Made by a program: the position numbers and the translations under genes
In this document: one piece after another, positions 6,159 through 10,710 of the stretch
How positions within the stretch are numbered: position 1 is the first letter of the stretch
Layout of the letters: each line of letters starts with the position of its first letter
Notes under the pieces: generated by a model
The model's input: only the letters and a program-made list of their open reading frames with translations
Told to the model about the DNA's origin: nothing
Databases searched by the model: none
Source of the DNA: Candidatus Thorarchaeota archaeon
Lineage (GTDB): Archaea; Asgardarchaeota; Thorarchaeia; Thorarchaeales; Thorarchaeaceae
Length of the DNA: 10,710 bases
Reading direction: 5' to 3'
NCBI GenBank assembly: GCA_030642465.1
Contig: DAOWNS010000038.1
Coordinates: forward strand, 1 to 10,710

Positions 6159-6368
6159 TGTAGTGTCAGTCCAGGACGAGAACCAAGTCCAAGGATGACT
6201 CTACCGTCACCGTCAGTTGGCCGGGGACGCAAAATGCCCGTGGAGAGGACGTGAGACTAGTCGCAGATCCAGTAGGATTTGCAGAGCAGACCTCAATGAA
6301 TCAGGAACCGAACATCAGTCAAGGACATTGATGTCCAAGATTGTCGAGGTTTCGGGCAACGGTGACTC

Positions 6369-6773
6369 CTACAACTCGGTAAAAGCCAATTCGATGATGC
6401 CTGCAATCATCACAATCTGCATCAGATGTGGCCCTGAGCCGCTAGGTGCCTGTAGAGAGATTGGATGGCTGTAGCTTTCTTCCCAAGTAGTAATCTGTCC
6501 CCCTGAGCTTTGAACTGATACCGTGAGAGTTGACCCCTCCGCAGTGACAGTCACACCGGTGGGGACGTTAATCTCAATGAGAGTATTGTTTGCTCCGGTG
6601 TCCACAAGCTGGGTTTCGTTATGAACTCGTTCCGAGAAATTCTGCGCTATCTCAAGCTGGGTGGCGGTTCCCAACGTATCAACCGCAAACAATAGAATCG
6701 GGATTCCAACAAGCACAACTGTAGTGAGACCGATAGCAATCAGCATCAGCTTCTCTAGGGACCGTGATACCAT
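6369..6773 (-). CDS. Membrane-anchored pilin-like protein
   Basis: The 134-residue product has a short basic head (MVSRSLEK), a hydrophobic helix from about residue 9 to 31 (LMLIAIGLTTVVLVGIPILLFAV), and then an extracellular-type domain rich in Thr, Ser, Val and Gly with three N-x-S/T sequons (NFS, NET, NNT). This order resembles archaeal type IV pilin or archaellin-like subunits, and also simple signal-anchored surface proteins. A canonical class III signal peptide would have KG or RG before the helix; here the residues are EKLM, so processing by the pilin peptidase is doubtful. The C-terminus is again hydrophobic (LMQIVMIAGIIELAF), as in a final beta-strand or packing helix. No Shine-Dalgarno sits at a useful distance, but a TATA-like element 25-30 bases upstream suggests a leaderless mRNA. 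It is divergent from selB across 99 bases. No other pilus gene is present. Confidence 0.7.
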   Translation of the reverse strand: MVSRSLEKLMLIAIGLTTVVLVGIPILLFAVDTLGTATQLEIAQNFSERVHNETQLVDTGANNTLIEINVPTGVTVTAEGSTLTVSVQSSGGQITTWEESYSHPISLQAPSGSGPHLMQIVMIAGIIELAFTEL

Positions 6774-6797
6774 GCTCAGTGGTTATGCGGCCCTCCC

Positions 6798-6803
6798 AAT
6801 AAA
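6798..6803 (-). promoter_or_regulatory. TATA-like element of the pilin-like gene
   Basis: TTTATT on the minus strand is centred about 27 bases from the ATG at 6773. This is the TATA-to-start distance expected if transcription begins at the start codon. GGGAGGG at 6791-6797 is too far (17 bases) to be its Shine-Dalgarno. Confidence 0.4.
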
Positions 6804-6833
6804 CTACTCTAAGCTGAATAGTCATGACTAAGG

Positions 6834-6839
6834 TTTTAA
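6834..6839 (+). promoter_or_regulatory. Candidate TATA box of the selB operon
   Basis: TTTTAA would start transcription near 6860, just before selB. GGATGA at 6861-6866 may act as a weak ribosome site for the ATG at 6873. The match is modest. Confidence 0.3.
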
Positions 6840-6872
6840 CACCGCTCACGCACATTGCTTGGATGATATGAA

Positions 6873-8270
6873 ATGGAAAAGCTGGTTCCTGTCCATGTGG
6901 GCTTGTTTGGCCACATCGACCATGGTAAGACTGAACTAGCTAGGGCTTTGAGCGAAAAAGTTTCCACAGCGGGCTTTGACAGTCATCCACAGTCCAAGAG
7001 TCGAGGCATTACGATAGATCTCGGTTTCTCAATGTTCGTGTTGGACAAGTATCTTGTTACCCTTGTCGACGCTCCTGGCCATGCAGATCTCATCAGGAGC
7101 GTTGTGTCTGGGACAAGCATAATTGACGCTGCAATTCTAACAGTCGCTGCCGATGAAGGGCCTATGGTTCAAACAGGAGAGCACATTGTGGTTCTCCAAT
7201 CCATGGGGGTTGAGAGCGTCATTGTTGCGATAACTAAGGTAGACTTGGTCGATTCCGATGTACTTGCCACGGTCATTGAGAGGACAAGGAGTGTATTGAA
7301 TGACTCAGGATTGTCAACTAGCTATTTCATCCCGATCTCCACTGCCACTGGCCAAGGCATTGAGAAGCGTAAGGAGGCGCTGACTGCAATCTTAAAACCT
7401 CCACAGCGTGACGAGGGGGGTTCCTTACTGATGCCGATAGACCACGCGTTTCCAATCAAGGGTCATGGCACTGTCGTTACTGGCACGATTCTACGCGGTC
7501 TGGCTTCAGTTGGGGCCACAATACAGGTGATGCCCCAAGGAACAATAGCCAAAATCAGATCCATTCAAACATTCGGCGACGTGCGCAAAACTGCGAGGGC
7601 CGGAGATAGAGTGGGCATCAACATCCCTGACTTGGATGATAAAGAAATTAGTCGCGGTGACTGTGTCTGTGCTCCTGGCTCCATGACAAAAGCAGCTGGA
7701 ATCGTAGCCCGCATTCATGTCAATCCTCTGTATCGTGGCAGAGTGACAAGCAGAATGGTGGTTGCCGTCACGGTGGGCATGTCGAATGTAACATCAGAGG
7801 TCATTCCATTTGAAACCGAGAATGATACTCGCATAATCGTTCCAGACGTTAGGACTGATGAGTTTGACGCAGCCATATTATTCCAGAGGGGAATTGGCAC
7901 AGAACTGGGATTCCGGCTTCTTCTGATGCGCACTGATCTACCTCCTACAACCATGCGAATAGTTGGTGCAGGTGAAGTCACGGAAATTCCTGCGGAACTT
8001 CGCCTGTTCAAGAAGAAGGTCCGGGTTGGCAGTGTGTCTCGAATCCGGACGACCGATGTGCTGGTTGAAGGGCTTGCTTCCAAGAAGGAGATTGCGGACT
8101 CACTGAAGGGCGTTTCTATTAAGACACGAAATGGTGTGAAAGGAGTAATTGAACAGCCCTTTGGCACACGCGGAGTCGTATCAGCTACATTTGATAAGCC
8201 AGTGGAAGCTGGTGAAGATGTCATCTACGAGCGGCTGGGCAAAGAGGAGGTATATCGATTTGGACAATGA
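6873..8270 (+). CDS. selB: Selenocysteine-specific elongation factor SelB, archaeal type
   Basis: SelB is the GTPase that brings selenocysteinyl-tRNA to the ribosome at recoded UGA codons. The GTPase motifs are complete: GHIDHGKT at 13-20, RGIT at 44-47 (switch I), DAPGH at 66-70, TKVD at 121-124 and IS-x-A at 155-158. LVDAPGHADLIRSV and MPIDHAFPIKGHGTVVTGTI are characteristic of archaeal SelB rather than EF-1A or eIF2-gamma. Beta-barrel domains II and III follow, then the short archaeal/eukaryal domain IV at about 375-465 with FGTRGVVSATF. The bacterial winged-helix tail that binds SECIS RNA is absent, as expected. At 465 residues it is close to the methanogen proteins. The ATG at 6873 leaves no excess sequence at the N-terminus. 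The TGA stop lies inside the start of SepSecS, so translation is probably coupled. It may act with a separate SECIS-binding factor not seen here. Confidence 0.95.
   Translation: MEKLVPVHVGLFGHIDHGKTELARALSEKVSTAGFDSHPQSKSRGITIDLGFSMFVLDKYLVTLVDAPGHADLIRSVVSGTSIIDAAILTVAADEGPMVQTGEHIVVLQSMGVESVIVAITKVDLVDSDVLATVIERTRSVLNDSGLSTSYFIPISTATGQGIEKRKEALTAILKPPQRDEGGSLLMPIDHAFPIKGHGTVVTGTILRGLASVGATIQVMPQGTIAKIRSIQTFGDVRKTARAGDRVGINIPDLDDKEISRGDCVCAPGSMTKAAGIVARIHVNPLYRGRVTSRMVVAVTVGMSNVTSEVIPFETENDTRIIVPDVRTDEFDAAILFQRGIGTELGFRLLLMRTDLPPTTMRIVGAGEVTEIPAELRLFKKKVRVGSVSRIRTTDVLVEGLASKKEIADSLKGVSIKTRNGVKGVIEQPFGTRGVVSATFDKPVEAGEDVIYERLGKEEVYRFGQ
8244..8250 (+). promoter_or_regulatory. Shine-Dalgarno that decides the TTG start of SepSecS
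   Basis: GAGGAGG inside the selB coding end leaves exactly 9 bases before the TTG at 8260. No ATG or GTG in this frame is close to it, so it supports a TTG start. Confidence 0.8.
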
Positions 8271-9576
8271 CATCGAAAAGCGGTTGACTGACCTTATACC
8301 CGAAAACATGGCCCTTCGTGGTCGCATCACGATCGATGCATTATTGGCTCCAGTGAAAGATATTCTAAACCGACAGAGATTCCCTGACAAGCCTCTCTCG
8401 GAACGTCAGGTGGAGCTGATGTTTACGCTCCTGTCTTCAATGGATACTGACAAGGATCCTGCGGCTGCTCGGGTTGGTGAAAGAGAGGGCAGAACCATAG
8501 CGCCTCTTCTTGATCGTCTATCAGCTGGTTTCAACCACGGAATTGGTCGAAGTGGCCACCTTACGGCGCCACAACCAAAGGCAGCTGGTGCCTCTTTGAT
8601 GCAGCAGGTGACAAATCATGTTGCCCTTGATGCTATTCGACGGTTAGGCCTTGAGAACGTACGTGCCGGCATAGTTGCGCCGTTGTCAACCGGAATGAGC
8701 ATTGCTCTGATACTTGGTGCATTGCGTCGCACCTTGGGCGTCAAAGAAGTTCTCTATCCTCGTATTGACCATAAATCTCCTCATCGGGCGATTTTATTTG
8801 CTGGCCTTCGGGAGATTCCTGTTTCTACGATTCTTGAAGGAGATGCAGTGCGGGTTGATCTTGCGGATCTTGCGAAACGGCTGTCAAAGGGAAATGGGGC
8901 AGCTGTGCTAGCCACAACCACGTTCTTTCCCCCTCGCGAGTCGGACCCGGTGAAGGATATTGCCAAGCTGTGCGCTGAGAGTGACACTCCCTTGGTAATC
9001 AATAACGCTTATGGGGTTCAATCGGAAACTATCATGCATAGTGTTCGGTCTGCAATAGATGCGGGACGAGTCGATGCAGTAGTTCAGAGCAGTGATAAGA
9101 ATTTTCTCACTCCTGTTGGAGGGTCCATCATTGTTTCACCAGACAAGGATTTTATCGACAGCATTGCTGAAACATATGCAGGGAGAGCTACTGCGGCGCC
9201 TATTGTTCAGACCCTTGCTGCATTGCTACTAACTGGCCATGATGAGTATACACGGCTTCGAGCTGAGCAGATTGAAAACCTCACCTACTTGAAGGAACAA
9301 CTGGGCTCCGTTGCTGACTCAATCGGACAAAGGCTGTTGGATGTCGAAAACCACGTGGCATGTGCTATGACTCTGGATGGGCTCAATGCAAAAGAGATAG
9401 GTGGTCGGCTCTACAACTTGAGAGTGACAGGACCACGTGTTGTGGAGAAGGGAGAAGAGGGGTCTTCTGTTGATGATTACCCTCACAATTACATCGTGAT
9501 GAACGCAGCAATCGGGGCGAAGAGAGAACACATAGAGCAGGCTACAGTGAAGCTTCATAAGGAGGCAGCCCGATAG
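8260..9576 (+). CDS. spcS: O-phosphoseryl-tRNA(Sec) selenium transferase (SepSecS)
   Basis: SepSecS is a PLP enzyme that uses selenophosphate to convert phosphoseryl-tRNA(Sec) to selenocysteinyl-tRNA(Sec). The 438 residues match the usual archaeal length of about 436. Family signatures run throughout: MDTDKDP at 61-67, RVGEREGRT at 71-79, GFNHGIGRSGHL at 90-101 and QPKAAGASL from 105 (phosphate and tRNA end). The PLP Lys 280 lies in SSDKNFLTPVGG, and YNLRVTGPR with DYPHNYIVMNAAIG closes the protein. The frame stays open upstream into selB, but that part duplicates selB sequence. The TTG at 8260 with a strong GAGGAGG is the evident start and gives the N-terminus MDNDIEKRL. It overlaps selB by 11 bases. 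The PSTK kinase and tRNA(Sec), which supply its substrate, are not in the window. Identification is nearly certain; the symbol is one of several used for this gene. Confidence 0.95.
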   Translation: MDNDIEKRLTDLIPENMALRGRITIDALLAPVKDILNRQRFPDKPLSERQVELMFTLLSSMDTDKDPAAARVGEREGRTIAPLLDRLSAGFNHGIGRSGHLTAPQPKAAGASLMQQVTNHVALDAIRRLGLENVRAGIVAPLSTGMSIALILGALRRTLGVKEVLYPRIDHKSPHRAILFAGLREIPVSTILEGDAVRVDLADLAKRLSKGNGAAVLATTTFFPPRESDPVKDIAKLCAESDTPLVINNAYGVQSETIMHSVRSAIDAGRVDAVVQSSDKNFLTPVGGSIIVSPDKDFIDSIAETYAGRATAAPIVQTLAALLLTGHDEYTRLRAEQIENLTYLKEQLGSVADSIGQRLLDVENHVACAMTLDGLNAKEIGGRLYNLRVTGPRVVEKGEEGSSVDDYPHNYIVMNAAIGAKREHIEQATVKLHKEAAR

Positions 9577-9592
9577 TCCTGACAGCTTGAAC

Positions 9593-9597
9593 GGAGG
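9593..9597 (+). promoter_or_regulatory. Shine-Dalgarno that decides the TTG start at 9607
   Basis: GGAGG lies exactly 9 bases before the TTG at 9607. The same motif and spacing precede the SepSecS start. Confidence 0.7.
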
Positions 9598-9606
9598 GCC
9601 AAAAGC

Positions 9607-10257
9607 TTGAATGAGCTTGAAGGCGAAGTAAAGGTTTCACGTACGCACGAATACAAGAAGACTGACCCAGCTACTGTCTTCAAACTTGCATGGTACGCAA
9701 TAGCATCAAAGCCAGGCGTTTTGCTGGCTAATCACAGCGAGGCAGAAAGTCAATCATTCAAAGGCGAAGCGATGTTCACGGCGCGAATTGACCAGAAGCC
9801 TATCAAAGTAAAGGTCGATGTCGACGAGGAAAAGGGTTCCGTTGAGATTACCGGATGGGGCGAAGATGAAGCTGCTCTCGGTACCTATCTGGATAGCGCA
9901 ATGAATGCTCTGGAAAAGTCCAGTGACAAGTATCTTAGTCTTGCTGATGAAGAAAAGCAAAAGCTCCGAAGAGCACTCATTGCAAAGACGTGTTGGGATC
10001 GGGTTATCCACAAAATCCTCAACAAGGCTCCGCTCAGCGACATCTATTTCCAGCTGGCTCATGGCAGAGAGATGATAATTAAGGCGACCAAAGGTGATGA
10101 CCTCAATCCAATCACACTAACCACGAGTGGATGGTTATCACGCATAGAGCCACTGCCCAAGGATGAGCCCCCTCCTGCGGGTATTGCCACAGAATTGGCA
10201 AAGAAATGCATCGAGTGGAAGAAGGGCACACAGGAAGTCATCCAGAACTTGCTCTGA
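9607..10257 (+). CDS. Unrecognised 216-aa protein in the selB-SepSecS operon
   Basis: I do not recognise this protein. It is soluble and charged, with no signal peptide, membrane segment or cysteine pair; Cys 128 and 198 are too far apart for a simple ribbon. Residues 1-90 look like a beta-rich domain with alternating hydrophobics (GEAMFTARI, IKVKVDVDEEKGSVEITGW). Helices then follow (AALGTYLDSAMNALEKSSDKY and EEKQKLRRALIAKTCWDRVIHKIL), a short strand region (REMIIKAT), a proline-rich linker (LPKDEPPPAG) and a C-terminal Lys-rich helix. It starts 30 bases after SepSecS with a GGAGG and a TTG start, so it is probably co-transcribed with the selenocysteine genes and made at a similar low-efficiency start. 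A role in Sec-tRNA handling, SECIS recognition or selenium delivery is possible from position only. An unrelated passenger gene is the main alternative. Confidence 0.85.
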   Translation: MNELEGEVKVSRTHEYKKTDPATVFKLAWYAIASKPGVLLANHSEAESQSFKGEAMFTARIDQKPIKVKVDVDEEKGSVEITGWGEDEAALGTYLDSAMNALEKSSDKYLSLADEEKQKLRRALIAKTCWDRVIHKILNKAPLSDIYFQLAHGREMIIKATKGDDLNPITLTTSGWLSRIEPLPKDEPPPAGIATELAKKCIEWKKGTQEVIQNLL

Positions 10258-10423
10258 ATGACGTGTCAATAACCGAAGTCGGATTGATTCGAACATACAC
10301 AGTGCATTATCATATGCAGTAGCAACGCCAACACTCAATGCAATCATTGTTGTGTGCTCAGAGCGAAACTAGAACCAGTCCGGAATTGTGTCAATGATAT
10401 TGAACTTTATGACTTGCGCGAAC

Positions 10424-10710
10424 CTAGTCGTACTTCTTTTGTAGCGTGATAGATCCCCCCGCGTGGGGGAATGCTTCAACCTCGACATGGAATGGATTCC
10501 GCGACTCACCAACCTTTGTCCACATGGCACGGTCACGACGATAGTATCTAAAATCTGCGCCATTATGTCGAATCTCAATCATTGATGGGGGGGGAAGAGT
10601 GTCAAGATCCGCGACATCCAATGTTTCACCGGCTTCGGTTTGCTTGGGTTGAGATAGGAAGACTGGAAAAATCTCATCGTTGATGGGTACAAGCAGAGCC
10701 ACGTGCGGAC
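10424..10710 (-). CDS. C-terminal part of an unknown protein (5' end beyond window)
   Basis: A minus-strand frame is open from the right edge to the TAG at 10424, giving at least 94 residues. A GTG at 10702 could be a start, but the frame continues upstream without a stop, so I treat the gene as 5' partial. The sequence (for example FPVFLSQPKQTEAGETLDV and RYYRRDRAMWTKVGESRNP) looks like the soluble, beta-rich end of a larger protein, and I recognise no family. It faces the selenocysteine operon tail to tail across 166 bases that contain nothing I can name. A run of eight C at 10587-10594 (minus strand) encodes PPP and is a possible spot for a sequencing or replication slip; the frame reads sensibly on both sides, so I see no frameshift. 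Confidence 0.6.
   Translation of the reverse strand, partial: PHVALLVPINDEIFPVFLSQPKQTEAGETLDVADLDTLPPPSMIEIRHNGADFRYYRRDRAMWTKVGESRNPFHVEVEAFPHAGGSITLQKKYD
10456..10469 (-). other. GC-only hairpin near the gene end
   Basis: Five C at 10456-10460 pair with five G at 10465-10469 around a 4-base loop, about 30 bases before the stop of the partial gene. It is inside coding sequence (encoding FPHAGG), so it may be codon chance; no T-run follows on the minus strand. Confidence 0.3.

Larger units (their letters stand above)
5956..6368. other. Gene-free stretch of about 410 bases
   Basis: No convincing reading frame is present on either strand; the frames that exist (minus 5948-6232 and plus 6217-6474) have compositions unlike proteins and overlap real genes. 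The stretch contains a minus-strand TATA box, two copies of a 9-base repeat, an imperfect hairpin and a T6 run at 6117-6122 on the plus strand. It most likely holds the promoter and leader of the NapH-like gene and the end of the pilin-like transcript. The part from 6160 to 6368 shows nothing I can name. A non-coding RNA cannot be excluded, but no tRNA, SRP or RNase P signature is visible. Confidence 0.5.

Noticed and set aside
5948..6232. Minus-strand 94-aa frame upstream of the NapH-like gene
   Set aside because: Composition is not protein-like, there is no ribosome site, and it covers the promoter, repeats and hairpin.
8149..8259. N-terminal extension of SepSecS back to the ATG at 8149
   Set aside because: The extra 37 residues are selB sequence in another frame; the strong GAGGAGG and family length support the TTG at 8260.
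10270..10300. Minus-strand GTTCGAATC resembling a T-loop, considered as a possible tRNA(Sec)
   Set aside because: Only three of five T-stem pairs form and there is no acceptor stem or anticodon arm, so it is not a tRNA.
1..10710. CRISPR array, insertion sequence or integrase
   Set aside because: No regularly spaced repeats, transposase motifs or terminal inverted repeats were seen.

Overview
The window looks archaeal. The decisive evidence is a selenocysteine (Sec) gene pair: an archaeal/eukaryal-type SelB elongation factor at 6873-8270, followed with an 11-base overlap by SepSecS, the PLP enzyme that converts phosphoseryl-tRNA(Sec) to selenocysteinyl-tRNA(Sec). Bacteria use SelA instead, and among archaea the SepSecS route is known from a few methanogens and from Asgard archaea such as Lokiarchaeota. 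No methanogenesis gene is visible, Shine-Dalgarno motifs and TTG/GTG starts are common, and there are several small zinc-binding proteins and an N-glycosylation-rich secreted protein. An Asgard-type (Loki- or Thorarchaeota-like) genome is therefore my best guess, but it is inference.

Layout. (1) 1-1165, minus: the first 388 codons of a large secreted, sequon-rich protein that runs off the left edge. (2) 1448-4881, plus: a train of mostly small genes: an unknown 105-aa protein, a zinc-ribbon/coiled-coil protein, an eight-cysteine small protein, a 41-aa single-pass membrane peptide, an AIR-synthase-related ATP-binding enzyme (the superfamily of SelD, ThiL, HypE and PurM), a C-x4-C/C-x2-H zinc protein and a stand-alone ModE-type helix-turn-helix regulator. 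(3) 4897-5955, minus and convergent with the regulator: a NapH-like membrane polyferredoxin. Behind it lie about 410 gene-free bases holding a TATA box flanked by two copies of a 9-base repeat and an imperfect hairpin. (4) 6369-6773, minus: a pilin-like membrane-anchored protein, probably leaderless. (5) 6873-10257, plus: selB, SepSecS and an unrecognised 216-aa gene, apparently one operon. (6) 10424-10710, minus: the C-terminal part of an unknown protein cut by the right edge.

How the genes may work together. SelB delivers Sec-tRNA to recoded UGA codons and SepSecS makes that tRNA. The third gene of the operon is the most interesting unknown, because its position suggests, without proving, a role in Sec synthesis or decoding. 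The AIR-synthase-related protein 2.7 kb upstream belongs to the same fold superfamily as selenophosphate synthetase, but lacks the N-terminal Cys/Sec-containing segment of true SelD and resembles the sll0787/methanogenesis-marker-2 type. PSTK, a true SelD, tRNA(Sec) and an obvious selenoprotein are not in the window.
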